In this document: one piece after another, positions 44,182 to 58,453 of the stretch
How positions within the stretch are numbered: the stretch's first letter is position 1
Layout of the letters: the number at the start of each line of letters is the position of its first letter
Position numbers and translations under genes: made by a program
NCBI GenBank assembly: GCA_964057225.1
Contig: OZ059899.1
Coordinates: 9,114,001-9,178,000, forward strand
DNA: 64,000 nt
Source: Auanema rhodensis
Taxonomy: Eukaryota > Nematoda > Chromadorea > Rhabditida > Rhabditidae
Direction of reading: 5' to 3'
The notes under the pieces: model-generated
Told to the model about the DNA's origin: nothing
Seen by the model: only the letters and a program-made list of their open reading frames with translations
The model's database searches: none

Positions 44182-44717
44182 TAAATTTTTTTCATTTCAC
44201 TTGTCATTCATAAAAATCGAATTTAACTTTTTTAATGAATATTTTCGCAATGTGTCATAAGAATTACACAGTTGAACAAAACGTTTTTTAAGAATTTTCT
44301 TTGTTGTCAACATATATATTTTCCTGGAATTCGAAAGCATTTGGGATGGAATTTAGAAAGAAAAGAACTAGTTTTTCCTACTTTAAAACAAACAATAAGG
44401 AATAAAATGAAAAAGATTGTTAGATATCCAATTTAAACATATACATTAACTTCGATAAAGAGCGTATTAGATTGAAATTTTATGTCTTACAGTACTCCAA
44501 CAGAACAGACTGATCTTGATTTCTCTATGATTACATAAAATTCTCGTTTGATATAAAAAAAGAAGAGGAATAACGTTTCCAGGATGTCAAGGATATCGAA
44601 TCTAGTGATATTGTAGAAAAATGTAATGTCAGCTCCATAGGTTTTCTCCTAATTTCTCTCATCACAATTGTCTTAGTTTTTTTTCTCATAAGAGTTTCTG
44701 AAATCTTAGGTGAACAA

Positions 44718-44790
44718 GGCCGCGTGGCGCAATGGATAACGCGTCTGCCTACGGAGCAGAAGATTGTAGGTTCGAATCCAGCCGTGGTCG
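44718..44790 (+). tRNA. tRNA-Arg(ACG), A63 type
   Basis: Opens a 1629-bp trimer. Confidence 0.88.
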
Positions 44791-45737
44791 TAAATTTTTT
44801 TCATTTCACTTGTCATTTACAAAAATCGAATTTATCTTCTTCAACGATTATTTTTGCAATGTGTCATAAGAATTTCACAGTTGAACAAAACGTTTTTTAA
44901 GAAGTTTTTTTGTTGTCAACATATATATTTTGCTGGAATTCGAAAGCATTTGGGATGGAAATTAGAAAGAAAAGAACTAGTTTTTCCTACTTTAAAACAA
45001 ACAATACGAAATAAAATGAAAAAGATTGTTAGATATCCAATTTAAACATATACATTAACTTCGATAAAGAGCGTATTAGATTGAAATTTTATGTCTTACA
45101 GTACTCCAACAGAACAGACTGATCTTGATTTCTCTACAATTACATAAAACTCCCGTTTGATATAAAAAAAGGAGAGGAATAACGTTTCCAGGATGTCAAG
45201 GATATCGAATCTAGTGATATTGTAGAGAAATGTAATGTCAGCTCCATAGGTTTTCTCCTAATTTCTCTCATCACAATTGTCTTAGTTTTTTTTCTCATAA
45301 GAGTTTCTGAAATCTTAGGTGAACAAGGCCGTATATAATTTCCTGGAATTCGAAAGCATTTGGGATGGAATTTAGAAAGAAAAGAACTAGTTTTTCCTAC
45401 TTTAAAACAAACAATAAGAAATAAAATGAAAAAGATTGCTAGATATCCAATTTAAACTTATACATTTACTTCGATAAAGAGCCTATTAGTTTGAAATTTT
45501 ATGTCTTACAGTTCTCCAACAGAACAGACTGATCCTGATTTTTCTACGATTACATAAAATTCTCGTTTGATATAAAAAAAGGAGAGGAATAACGTTTCCA
45601 AGATGTCGAGGATATCGAATCTAGTGATATTGTAAAAAAATGTAATGTCAGCTCCATAGGTTTTCTCCTAATTTCTCTCATCACAGTTGTCTTAGTTTTT
45701 TTTTCTCATAAGAGTTTCTGAAATCTTAGTTGAACAA

Positions 45738-45810
45738 GGCCGCGTGGCGCAATGGATAACGCGTCTGCCTACGGAGCAGAAGATTGTAGGTTCGAATCCT
45801 GCCGTGGTCG
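45738..45810 (+). tRNA. tRNA-Arg(ACG), T63 type
   Basis: Third monomer of the 44718 trimer. Confidence 0.92.
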
Positions 45811-46346
45811 TAAATTTTTTTCATTTCACTTGTCATTCATAAAAATCGAATTTAACTTTTTTAATGAATATTTTCGCAATGTGTCATAAGAATTACACAG
45901 TTGAACAAAACGTTTTTTAAGAATTTTCTTTGTTGTCAACATATATATTTTCCTGGAATTCGAAAGCATTTGGGATGGAATTTAGAAAGAAAAGAACTAG
46001 TTTTTCCTACTTTAAAACAAACAATAAGGAATAAAATGAAAAAGATTGTTAGATATCCAATTTAAACATATACATTAACTTCGATAAAGAGCGTATTAGA
46101 TTGAAATTTTATGTCTTACAGTACTCCAACAGAACAGACTGATCTTGATTTCTCTATGATTACATAAAATTCTCGTTTGATATAAAAAAAGAAGAGGAAT
46201 AACGTTTCCAGGATGTCAAGGATATCGAATCTAGTGATATTGTAGAAAAATGTAATGTCAGCTCCATAGGTTTTCTCCTAATTTCTCTCATCACAATTGT
46301 CTTAGTTTTTTTTCTCATAAGAGTTTCTGAAATCTTAGGTGAACAA

Positions 46347-46419
46347 GGCCGCGTGGCGCAATGGATAACGCGTCTGCCTACGGAGCAGAAGATTGTAGGT
46401 TCGAATCCAGCCGTGGTCG
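46347..46419 (+). tRNA. tRNA-Arg(ACG), A63 type
   Basis: Opens a trimer lengthened by one T63 monomer. Confidence 0.88.
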
Positions 46420-47366
46420 TAAATTTTTTTCATTTCACTTGTCATTTACAAAAATCGAATTTATCTTCTTCAACGATTATTTTTGCAATGTGTCATAAGA
46501 ATTTCACAGTTGAACAAAACGTTTTTTAAGAAGTTTTTTTGTTGTCAACATATATATTTTGCTGGAATTCGAAAGCATTTGGGATGGAAATTAGAAAGAA
46601 AAGAACTAGTTTTTCCTACTTTAAAACAAACAATACGAAATAAAATGAAAAAGATTGTTAGATATCCAATTTAAACATATACATTAACTTCGATAAAGAG
46701 CGTATTAGATTGAAATTTTATGTCTTACAGTACTCCAACAGAACAGACTGATCTTGATTTCTCTACAATTACATAAAACTCCCGTTTGATATAAAAAAAG
46801 GAGAGGAATAACGTTTCCAGGATGTCAAGGATATCGAATCTAGTGATATTGTAGAGAAATGTAATGTCAGCTCCATAGGTTTTCTCCTAATTTCTCTCAT
46901 CACAATTGTCTTAGTTTTTTTTCTCATAAGAGTTTCTGAAATCTTAGGTGAACAAGGCCGTATATAATTTCCTGGAATTCGAAAGCATTTGGGATGGAAT
47001 TTAGAAAGAAAAGAACTAGTTTTTCCTACTTTAAAACAAACAATAAGAAATAAAATGAAAAAGATTGCTAGATATCCAATTTAAACTTATACATTTACTT
47101 CGATAAAGAGCCTATTAGTTTGAAATTTTATGTCTTACAGTTCTCCAACAGAACAGACTGATCCTGATTTTTCTACGATTACATAAAATTCTCGTTTGAT
47201 ATAAAAAAAGGAGAGGAATAACGTTTCCAAGATGTCGAGGATATCGAATCTAGTGATATTGTAAAAAAATGTAATGTCAGCTCCATAGGTTTTCTCCTAA
47301 TTTCTCTCATCACAGTTGTCTTAGTTTTTTTTTCTCATAAGAGTTTCTGAAATCTTAGTTGAACAA

Positions 47367-47439
47367 GGCCGCGTGGCGCAATGGATAACGCGTCTGCCTA
47401 CGGAGCAGAAGATTGTAGGTTCGAATCCTGCCGTGGTCG
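47367..47439 (+). tRNA. tRNA-Arg(ACG), T63 type
   Basis: First of two adjacent T63 copies. Confidence 0.92.
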
Positions 47440-47976
47440 TAAATTTTTTTCATTTCACTTGTCATTCATAAAAATCGAATTTAACTTTTTTAATGAATAT
47501 TTTCGCAATGTGTCATAAGAATTACACAGTTGAACAAAACGTTTTTTAAGAATTTTCTTTGTTGTCAACATATATATTTTCCTGGAATTCGAAAGCATTT
47601 GGGATGGAATTTAGAAAGAAAAGAACTAGTTTTTCCTACTTTAAAACAAACAATAAGAAATAAAATGAAAAAGATTGTTAGATATCCAATTTAAACTTAT
47701 ACATTTACTTCGATAAAGAGCCTATTAGTTTGAAATTTTATGTCTTACAGTTCTCCAACAGAACAGACTGATCCTGATTTTTCTACGATTACATAAAATT
47801 CTCGTTTGATATAAAAAAAGGAGAGGAATAACGTTTCCAAGATGTCGAGGATATCGAATCTAGTGATATTGTAAAAAAATGTAATGTCAGCTCCATAGGT
47901 TTTCTCCTAATTTCTCTCATCACAGTTGTCTTAGTTTTTTTTTCTCATAAGAGTTTCTGAAATCTTAGTTGAACAA

Positions 47977-48049
47977 GGCCGCGTGGCGCAATGGATAACG
48001 CGTCTGCCTACGGAGCAGAAGATTGTAGGTTCGAATCCTGCCGTGGTCG
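47977..48049 (+). tRNA. tRNA-Arg(ACG), T63 type
   Basis: Second of two adjacent T63 copies. Confidence 0.92.
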
Positions 48050-48585
48050 TAAATTTTTTTCATTTCACTTGTCATTCATAAAAATCGAATTTAACTTTTT
48101 TAATGAATATTTTCGCAATGTGTCATAAGAATTACACAGTTGAACAAAACGTTTTTTAAGAATTTTCTTTGTTGTCAACATATATATTTTCCTGGAATTC
48201 GAAAGCATTTGGGATGGAATTTAGAAAGAAAAGAACTAGTTTTTCCTACTTTAAAACAAACAATAAGGAATAAAATGAAAAAGATTGTTAGATATCCAAT
48301 TTAAACATATACATTAACTTCGATAAAGAGCGTATTAGATTGAAATTTTATGTCTTACAGTACTCCAACAGAACAGACTGATCTTGATTTCTCTATGATT
48401 ACATAAAATTCTCGTTTGATATAAAAAAAGAAGAGGAATAACGTTTCCAGGATGTCAAGGATATCGAATCTAGTGATATTGTAGAAAAATGTAATGTCAG
48501 CTCCATAGGTTTTCTCCTAATTTCTCTCATCACAATTGTCTTAGTTTTTTTTCTCATAAGAGTTTCTGAAATCTTAGGTGAACAA

Positions 48586-48658
48586 GGCCGCGTGGCGCAA
48601 TGGATAACGCGTCTGCCTACGGAGCAGAAGATTGTAGATTCGAATCCAGCCGTGGTCG
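48586..48658 (+). pseudogene. tRNA-Arg(ACG), A63 type, B-box mutation
   Basis: The T-arm reads GTAGA-TTCGAAT-CCAGC. G53A breaks the 53:61 pair and changes the B box to GATTCGAATCC. With the A51:A63 mismatch, two of five T-stem pairs are lost, so expression is doubtful. Confidence 0.8.
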
Positions 48659-50015
48659 TAAATTTTTTTCATTTCACTTGTCATTTACAAAAATCGAATT
48701 TATCTTCTTCAACGATTATTTTTGCAATGTGTCATAAGAATTTCACAGTTGAACAAAACGTTTTTTAAGAAGTTTTTTTGTTGTCAACATATATATTTTG
48801 CTGGAATTCGAAAGCATTTGGGATGGAAATTAGAAAGAAAAGAACTAGTTTTTCCTACTTTAAAACAAACAATACGAAATAAAATGAAAAAGATTGTTAG
48901 ATATCCAATTTAAACATATACATTAACTTCGATAAAGAGCGTATTAGATTGAAATTTTATGTCTTACAGTACTCCAACAGAACAGACTGATCTTGATTTC
49001 TCTACAATTACATAAAACTCCCGTTTGATATAAAAAAAGGAGAGGAATAACGTTTCCAGGATGTCAAGGATATCGAATCTAGTGATATTGTAGAGAAATG
49101 TAATGTCAGCTCCATAGGTTTTCTCCTAATTTCTCTCATCACAATTGTCTTAGTTTTTTTTCTCATAAGAGTTTCTGAAATCTTAGGTGAACAAGGCCGT
49201 ATATAATTTCCTGGAATTCGAAAGCATTTGGGATGGAATTTAGAAAGAAAAGAACTAGTTTTTCCTACTTTAAAACAAACAATAAGAAATAAAATGAAAA
49301 AGATTGCTAGATATCCAATTTAAACTTATACATTTACTTCGATAAAGAGCCTATTAGTTTGAAATTTTATGTCTTACAGTTCTCCAACAGAACAGACTGA
49401 TCCTGATTTTTCTACGATTACATAAAATTCTCGTTTGATATAAAAAAAGGAGAGGAATAACGTTTCCAGGATGTCAAGGATATCGAATCTAGTGATATTG
49501 TAGAGAAATGTAATGTCAGCTCCATAGGTTTTCTCCTAATTTCTCTCATCACAATTGTCTTAGTTTTTTTTCTCATAAGAGTTTCTGAAATCTTAGGTGA
49601 ACAAGGCCGTATATAATTTCCTGGAATTCGAAAGCATTTGGGATGGAATTTAGAAAGAAAAGAACTAGTTTTTCCTACTTTAAAACAAACAATAAGAAAT
49701 AAAATGAAAAAGATTGCTAGATATCCAATTTAAACTTATACATTTACTTCGATAAAGAGCCTATTAGTTTGAAATTTTTTGTCTTACAGTTCTCCAACAG
49801 AACAGACTGATCCTGATTTTTCTACGATTACATAAAATTCTCGTTTGATATAAAAAAAGGAGAGGAATAACGTTTCCAAGATGTCGAGGATATCGAATCT
49901 AGTGATATTGTAAAAAAATGTAATGTCAGCTCCATAGGTTTTCTCCTAATTTCTCTCATCACAGTTGTCTTAGTTTTTTTTTCTCATAAGAGTTTCTGAA
50001 ATCTTAGTTGAACAA

Positions 50016-50088
50016 GGCCGCGTGGCGCAATGGATAACGCGTCTGCCTACGGAGCAGAAGATTGTAGGTTCGAATCCTGCCGTGGTCG
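50016..50088 (+). tRNA. tRNA-Arg(ACG), T63 type
   Basis: Preceded by two short monomers (49195, 49605). Confidence 0.92.
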
Positions 50089-51445
50089 TAAATTTTTTTC
50101 ATTTCACTTGTCATTCATAAAAATCGAATTTAACTTTTTTAATGAATATTTTCGCAATGTGTCATAAGAATTACACAGTTGAACAAAACGTTTTTTAAGA
50201 ATTTTCTTTGTTGTCAACATATATATTTTCCTGGAATTCGAAAGCATTTGGGATGGAATTTAGAAAGAAAAGAACTAGTTTTTCCTACTTTAAAACAAAC
50301 AATAAGAAATAAAATGAAAAAGATTGTTAGATATCCAATTTAAACATATACATTAACTTCGATAAAGAGCGTATTAGATTGAAATTTTATGTCTTACAGT
50401 ACTCCAACAGAACAGACTGATCTTGATTTCTCTACAATTACATAAAACTCCCGTTTGATATAAAAAAAGGAGAGGAATAACGTTTCCAGGATGTCAAGGA
50501 TATCGAATCTAGTGATATTGTAGAGAAATGTAATGTCAGCTCCATAGGTTTTCTCCTAATTTCTCTCATCACAATTGTCTTAGTTTTTTTTCTCATAAGA
50601 GTTTCTGAAATCTTAGGTGAACAAGGCCGTATATAATTTCCTGGAATTCGAAAGCATTTGGGATGGAATTTAGAAAGAAAAGAACTAGTTTTTCCTACTT
50701 TAAAACAAACAATAAGAAATAAAATGAAAAAGATTGCTAGATATCCAATTTAAACTTATACATTTACTTCGATAAAGAGCCTATTAGTTTGAAATTTTAT
50801 GTCTTACAGTTCTCCAACAGAACAGACTGATCCTGATTTTTCTACGATTACATAAAATTCTCGTTTGATATAAAAAAAGGAGAGGAATAACGTTTCCAGG
50901 ATGTCAAGGATATCGAATCTAGTGATATTGTAGAGAAATGTAATGTCAGCTCCATAGGTTTTCTCCTAATTTCTCTCATCACAATTGTCTTAGTTTTTTT
51001 TCTCATAAGAGTTTCTGAAATCTTAGGTGAACAAGGCCGTATATAATTTCCTGGAATTCGAAAGCATTTGGGATGGAATTTAGAAAGAAAAGAACTAGTT
51101 TTTCCTACTTTAAAACAAACAATAAGAAATAAAATGAAAAAGATTGCTAGATATCCAATTTAAACTTATACATTTACTTCGATAAAGAGCCTATTAGTTT
51201 GAAATTTTTTGTCTTACAGTTCTCCAACAGAACAGACTGATCCTGATTTTTCTACGATTACATAAAATTCTCGTTTGATATAAAAAAAGGAGAGGAATAA
51301 CGTTTCCAAGATGTCGAGGATATCGAATCTAGTGATATTGTAAAAAAATGTAATGTCAGCTCCATAGGTTTTCTCCTAATTTCTCTCATCACAGTTGTCT
51401 TAGTTTTTTTTTCTCATAAGAGTTTCTGAAATCTTAGTTGAACAA

Positions 51446-51518
51446 GGCCGCGTGGCGCAATGGATAACGCGTCTGCCTACGGAGCAGAAGATTGTAGGTT
51501 CGAATCCTGCCGTGGTCG
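51446..51518 (+). tRNA. tRNA-Arg(ACG), T63 type
   Basis: 1430 bp after the previous tRNA, with two short monomers between. Confidence 0.92.
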
Positions 51519-52465
51519 TAAATTTTTTTCATTTCACTTGTCATTCATAAAAATCGAATTTAACTTTTTTAATGAATATTTTCGCAATGTGTCATAAGAA
51601 TTACACAGTTGAACAAAACGTTTTTTAAGAATTTTCTTTGTTGTCAACATATATATTTTCCTGGAATTCGAAAGCATTTGGGATGGAATTTAGAAAGAAA
51701 AGAACTAGTTTTTCCTACTTTAAAACAAACAATAAGAAATAAAATGAAAAAGATTGTTAGATATCCAATTTAAACATATACATTAACTTCGATAAAGAGC
51801 GTATTAGATTGAAATTTTATGTCTTACAGTACTCCAACAGAACAGACTGATCTTGATTTCTCTATGATTACATAAAATTCTCGTTTGATATAAAAAAAGA
51901 AGAGGAATAACGTTTCCAGGATGTCAAGGATATCGAATCTAGTGATATTGTAGAGAAATGTAATGTCAGCTCCATAGGTTTTCTCCTAATTTCTCTCATC
52001 ACAATTGTCTTAGTTTTTTTTCTCATAAGAGTTTCTGAAATCTTAGGTGAACAAGGCCGTATATAATTTCCTGGAATTCGAAAGCATTTGGGATGGAATT
52101 TAGAAAGAAAAGAACTAGTTTTTCCTACTTTAAAACAAACAATAAGAAATAAAATGAAAAAGATTGCTAGATATCCAATTTAAACTTATACATTTACTTC
52201 GATAAAGAGCCTATTAGTTTGAAATTTTTTGTCTTACAGTTCTCCAACAGAACAGACTGATCCTGATTTTTCTACGATTACATAAAATTCTCGTTTGATA
52301 TAAAAAAAGGAGAGGAATAACGTTTCCAAGATGTCGAGGATATCGAATCTAGTGATATTGTAAAAAAATGTAATGTCAGCTCCATAGGTTTTCTCCTAAT
52401 TTCTCTCATCACAGTTGTCTTAGTTTTTTTTTCTCATAAGAGTTTCTGAAATCTTAGTTGAACAA

Positions 52466-52538
52466 GGCCGCGTGGCGCAATGGATAACGCGTCTGCCTAC
52501 GGAGCAGAAGATTGTAGGTTCGAATCCTGCCGTGGTCG
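52466..52538 (+). tRNA. tRNA-Arg(ACG), T63 type
   Basis: Downstream flank has a private GTGTCGTAAG change. Confidence 0.92.
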
Positions 52539-53074
52539 TAAATTTTTTTCATTTCACTTGTCATTCATAAAAATCGAATTTAACTTTTTTAATGAATATT
52601 TTCGCAATGTGTCGTAAGAATTACACAGTTGAACAAAACGTTTTTTAAGAATTTTCTTTGTTGTCAACATATATATTTTCCTGGAATTCGAAAGCATTTG
52701 GGATGGAATTTAGAAAGAAAAGAACTAGTTTTTCCTACTTTAAAACAAACAATAAGAAATAAAATGAAAAAGATTGTTAGATATCCAATTTAAACATATA
52801 CATTAACTTCGATAAAGAGCGTATTAGATTGAAATTTTATGTCTTACAGTACTCCAACAGAACAGACTGATCTTGATTTCTCTATGATTACATAAAATTC
52901 TCGTTTGATATAAAAAAAGAAGAGGAATAACGTTTCCAGGATGTCAAGGATATCGAATCTAGTGATATTGTAGAAAAATGTAATGTCAGCTCCATAGGTT
53001 TTCTCCTAATTTCTCTCATCACAATTGTCTTAGTTTTTTTTCTCATAAGAGTTTCTGAAATCTTAGGTGAACAA

Positions 53075-53147
53075 GGCCGCGTGGCGCAATGGATAACGCG
53101 TCTGCCTACGGAGCAGAAGATTGTAGGTTCGAATCCAGCCGTGGTCG
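53075..53147 (+). tRNA. tRNA-Arg(ACG), A63 type
   Basis: Last A63 copy with the common A-type flank and no lesion. Confidence 0.88.
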
Positions 53148-54094
53148 TAAATTTTTTTCATTTCACTTGTCATTTACAAAAATCGAATTTATCTTCTTCA
53201 ACGATTATTTTTGCAATGTGTCATAAGAATTTCACAGTTGAACAAAACGTTTTTTAAGAAGTTTTTTTGTTGTCAACATATATATTTTGCTGGAATTCGA
53301 AAGCATTTGGGATGGAAATTAGAAAGAAAAGAACTAGTTTTTCCTACTTTAAAACAAACAATACGAAATAAAATGAAAAAGATTGTTAGATATCCAATTT
53401 AAACATATACATTAACTTCGATAAAGAGCGTATTAGATTGAAATTTTATGTCTTACAGTACTCCAACAGAACAGACTGATCTTGATTTCTCTACAATTAC
53501 ATAAAACTCCCGTTTGATATAAAAAAAGGAGAGGAATAACGTTTCCAGGATGTCAAGGATATCGAATCTAGTGATATTGTAGAGAAATGTAATGTCAGCT
53601 CCATAGGTTTTCTCCTAATTTCTCTCATCACAATTGTCTTAGTTTTTTTTCTCATAAGAGTTTCTGAAATCTTAGGTGAACAAGGCCGTATATAATTTCC
53701 TGGAATTCGAAAGCATTTGGGATGGAATTTAGAAAGAAAAGAACTAGTTTTTCCTACTTTAAAACAAACAATAAGAAATAAAATGAAAAAGATTGCTAGA
53801 TATCCAATTTAAACTTATACATTTACTTCGATAAAGAGCCTATTAGTTTGAAATTTTATGTCTTACAGTTCTCCAACAGAACAGACTGATCCTGATTTTT
53901 CTACGATTACATAAAATTCTCGTTTGATATAAAAAAAGGAGAGGAATAACGTTTCCAAGATGTCGAGGATATCGAATCTAGTGATATTGTAAAAAAATGT
54001 AATGTCAGCTCCATAGGTTTTCTCCTAATTTCTCTCATCACAGTTGTCTTAGTTTTTTTTTCTCATAAGAGTTTCTGAAATCTTAGTTGAACAA

Positions 54095-54167
54095 GGCCGC
54101 GTGGCGCAATGGATAACGCGTCTGCCTACGGAGCAGAAGATTGTAGGTTCGAATCCTGCCGTGGTCG
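54095..54167 (+). tRNA. tRNA-Arg(ACG), T63 type
   Basis: Last T63 copy carrying the T-type flank. Confidence 0.92.
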
Positions 54168-55113
54168 TAAATTTTTTTCATTTCACTTGTCATTCATAAA
54201 AATCGAATTTAACTTTTTTAATGAATATTTTCGCAATGTGTCATAAGAATTACACAGTTGAACAAAACGTTTTTTAAGAATTTTCTTTGTTGTCAACATA
54301 TATATTTTCCTGGAATTCGAAAGCATTTGGGATGGAATTTAGAAAGAAAAGAACTAGTTTTTCCTACTTTAAAACAAACAATAAGAAATAAAATGAAAAA
54401 GATTGTTAGATATCCAATTTAAACATATACATTAACTTCGATAAAGAGCGTATTAGATTGAAATTTTATGTCTTACAGTACTCCAACAGAACAGACTGAT
54501 CTTGATTTCTCTACAATTACATAAAACTCCCGTTTGATATAAAAAAAGGAGAGGACTAACGTTTCCAGGATGTCAAGGATATCGAATCTAGTGATATTGT
54601 AGAGAAATGTAATGTCAGCTCCATAGGTTTTCTCCTAATTTCTCTCATCACAATTGTCTTAGTTTTTTTTCTCATAAGAGTTTCTGAAATCTTAGGTGAA
54701 CAAGGCCGTATATAATTTCCTGGAATTCGAAAGCATTTGGGATGGAATTTAGAAAGAAAAGAACTAGTTTTTCCTACTTTAAAACAAACAATAAGAAATA
54801 AAATGAAAAAGATTGTTAGATATCCAATTTAAACATATACATTAACTTCGATAAAGAGCGTATTAGATTGAAATTTTATGTCTTACAGTTCTCCAACAGA
54901 ACAGACTGATCCTGATTTCTCTATGATTACATAAAATTCTCGTTTGATATAAAAAAAGGAGAGGAATAACGTTTCCAGGATGTCAAGGATATCGAATCTA
55001 GTGATATTGTAGAAAAATGTAATGTCAGCTCCATAGGTTTTCTCCTAATTTCTCTCATCACAATTGTCTTAGTTTTTTTTCTCATAAGAGTTTCTGAAAT
55101 CTTAGGTGAACAA

Positions 55114-55186
55114 GGCCGCGTGGCGCAAAGGATAACGCGTCTGCCTACGGAGCAGAAGATTGTAGGTTCGAATCCAGCCGTGGTCG
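55114..55186 (+). tRNA. tRNA-Arg(ACG), A63 type, D-loop/A-box mutation
   Basis: T16A changes GCGCAATGG to GCGCAAAGG inside the A box. The 3' flank is the rare type seen at 1672. Confidence 0.75.
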
Positions 55187-55722
55187 TAAATTTTTTTCAT
55201 TTCACTTGTCATTCATAAAAATCGAATTTATTTTTTTCAATGATTTTTTTTTGCAATGTGTCATAAGAATTACACAGTTGAACAAAACGTTTTTCAAGAA
55301 TTTTCTTTGTTGTCAACATATATATTTTCCTGGAATTCGAAAGCATTTGGGATGGAAATTAGAAAGAAAAGAACTAGTTTTTCCTACTTTAAAACAAACA
55401 ATAAGAAATAAAATGAAAAAGATTGTTAGATATCCAATTTAAACTTATACATTTACTTCGATAAAGAGCCTATTAGATTGAAATTTTATGTCTTACAGTT
55501 CTCCAACAGAACAGACTGATCCTGATTTCTCTATGATTACATAAAACTCCCGTTTGATATAAAAAAAGGAGAGGAATAACGTTTCCAGGATGTCAAGGAT
55601 ATCGAATCTAGTGATATTGTAGAGAAATGTAATGTCAGCTTCATAGCTTTTCTCTTGATTTCTCTCATCACAATTGTCTTAGTTTTTTTCTCATAAGAGT
55701 TTCTGAAATCTCAGTTAAACAA

Positions 55723-55795
55723 GGCCGCGTGGCGCAATGGATAACGCGTCTGCCTACGGATCAGACGATTGTAGGTTCGAATCCAGCCGTGGTCG
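55723..55795 (+). tRNA. tRNA-Arg(ACG), A63 type, anticodon-stem mutation
   Basis: It reads CTACGGATCAGACG. G39T breaks C31:G39 and A44C changes the variable loop. Position 39 has T, the base I recall there in other animal tRNA-Arg(ACG), but C31 is not changed to match. Confidence 0.72.
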
Positions 55796-58380
55796 TAAAT
55801 TTTTTTCATTTCACTTGTCATTTACAAAAATCGAATTTATCTTCTTCAACGATTATTTTTGCAATGTGTCATAAGAATTTCACAGTTGAACAAAACGTTT
55901 TTTAAGAAGTTTTTCTGTTGTCAACATATATATTTTGCTGGAATTCGAAAGCATTTGGGATGGAAATTAGAAAGAAAAGAACTAGTTTTTCCTACTTTAA
56001 AACAAACAATAAGAAATAAAATGAAAAAGATTGTTAGATATCCAATTTAAACTTATACATTAACTTCGATAAAGAGCCTATTAGATTGAAATTTTAAATC
56101 TTACAGTTCTCCAACACAACAGACTGATCCTGATTTTTCTACGATTACATAAAACTCTCGTTTGATATAAAAAAAGGAGAGGAATAACGTTGCCAGGATG
56201 TCAAGGATATCGAATCTAGTGATATTGTAGAGAAATGTAATGTCAGCTCCATAGGTTTTCTCCTAATTTCTCTCATCACAATTGTCTTAGTTTTTTTTCT
56301 CATAAGAGTTTCTGAAATCTTAGGTGAACAAGGCCGTATATAATTTCCTGGAATTCGAAAGCATTTGGGATGGAATTTAGAAAGAAAAGAACTAGTTTTT
56401 CCTACTTTAAAACAAACAATAAGAAATAAAATGAAAAAGATTGTTAGATATCCAATTTAAACATATACATTAACTTCGATAAAGAGCGTATTAGATTGAA
56501 ATTTTATGTCTTACAGTACTCCAACAGAACAGACTGATCTTGATTTCTCTACAATTACATAAAACTCCCGTTTGATATAAAAAAAGGAGAGGAATAATGT
56601 TTTCAGGATGTCAAGGATATCGAATCTAGTGATATTGTAGAGAAATGTAATGTCAGCTCCATAGGTTTTCTCCTAATTTCTCTCATCACAATTGTCTTAG
56701 TTTTTTTCTCATAAGAGTTTCTGAAATCTTAGGTGAACAAGGCCGTATGTAATTTCCTGGAATTCGAAAGCATTTGGGATGGAATTTAGAAAGAAAAGAA
56801 CTAGTTTTTCCTACTTTAAAACAAACAATAAGAAATAAAATGAAAAAGATTGTCAGTTATCCAATTTAAACTTATACATTTACTTCGATAAAGAGCCTAT
56901 TAGTTTGAAATTTCATGTCTTACAGTTCTCCAACAGAACAGACTGATCCTGATTTTTCTACGATTACATAAAATTCTCGTTTGATATAAAAAAAGGAGAG
57001 GAATAACGTTTCCAGGATGTCAAGGATATCGAATCTAGTGATATTGTAGAGAAATGTAATGTCAGCTCTATAGGTTTTCTCCTAATTTCTCTCATCACAA
57101 TTGTCTTAGTTTTTTTTCTCATAAGAGTTTCTGAAATCTTAGGTGAACAAGGCCGTATAAAATTTCCTGGAATTCGAAAGCATTTGGGATGGAATTTAGA
57201 AAGAAAAGAACTAGTTTTTCCTACTTTAAAACAAACAATAAGAAATAAAATGAAAAAGATTGTTAGATATCCAATTTAAAATTATACATTTACTTCGATA
57301 AAGAGCCTATTAGTTTGAAATTTTATGTCTTACAGTTCTCCAACAGAACAGACTGATCCTGATTTTTCTACGATTACATAAAATTCTCGTTTGATATAAA
57401 AAAAGGAGAGGAATAACGATTCCAGGATGTCAAGAATATCGAATCTAGTGATATTGTAGAAAAATGTAATGTCAGCTCCATAGGTTTTCTCCTAATTTCT
57501 CTCATCACAATTGTCTTAGTTTTTTTTCTCATAAGAGTTTCTGAAATCTTAGGTGAACAAGGCCGTATAAAATTTCCTGGAATTCGAAAGCATTTGGGAT
57601 GGAAATTAGAAAGAAAAGAACTAGTTTTTCCTACTTTAAAACAAACAATACGAAATAAAATGAAAAAGATTGTTAGATATCCAATTTAAACATATACATT
57701 AACTTCGATAAAGAGCCTATTAGATTGAAATTTTATGTCTTACAGTTCTCCAACAGAACAGACTGATCCTGATTTTTCTACGATTACATAAAACTCTCGT
57801 TTGATATAAAAAAGGAGAGGAATAACGTTTCCAGGATGTCAAGGATATCGAATCTAGTGATATTATAGAAAAATGTAATGTCAGCTTCATAGGTTTTCTC
57901 CTAATTTCTCTCATCACAATTGTCTTAGTTTTTTTTCTCATAAGAGTTTCTGAAATCTTAGGTGAACAAGGCCGTATATAATTTCCTGGAATTCGAAAGC
58001 ATTTGGGATGGAATTTAGAAAGAAAGGAACTAGTTTTTCCTACTTTAAAACAAACAATAAGAAATAAAATGAAAAAGATGGTTAGATATCCAATTTAAAC
58101 TTATACATTTACTTCGATAAAGAGCCTATTAGTTTGAAATTTTATGTCTTACAGTTCTCCAACAGAACAGACTGATCCTGATTTTTCTACGATTACATAA
58201 AACTCTCGTTTGATATAAAAAAAGGAGAGGAATAACGTTTTCAGGTTTTCAAGGATATCGAATCTAGTGATATTGTAGAAAAATGTAATGTCAGCTCCAT
58301 AGGTTTTCTCCTAATTTCTCTCATCACAATTGTCTTAGTTTTTTTTTCTCATAAGAGTTTCTGAAATCTTAGTTAAACAA
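55723..58380 (+). repeat. Higher-order satellite unit, 2658 bp (1 full + 5 short)
   Basis: One tRNA monomer, then five short monomers (56332, 56741, 57151, 57561, 57970). Shares junction variants GTATGTAA and GTATAAAA with the next unit. Confidence 0.85.
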
Positions 58381-58453
58381 GGCCGCGTGGCGCAATGGAT
58401 AACGCGTCTGCCTACGGAGCAGAAGATTGTAGGTTCGAATCCTGCCGTGGTCG
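58381..58453 (+). tRNA. tRNA-Arg(ACG), T63 type on rare flank
   Basis: A T63 tRNA joined to the 3' flank otherwise found after A63 copies at 1672 and 55114, so it is a recombinant monomer. Confidence 0.9.
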
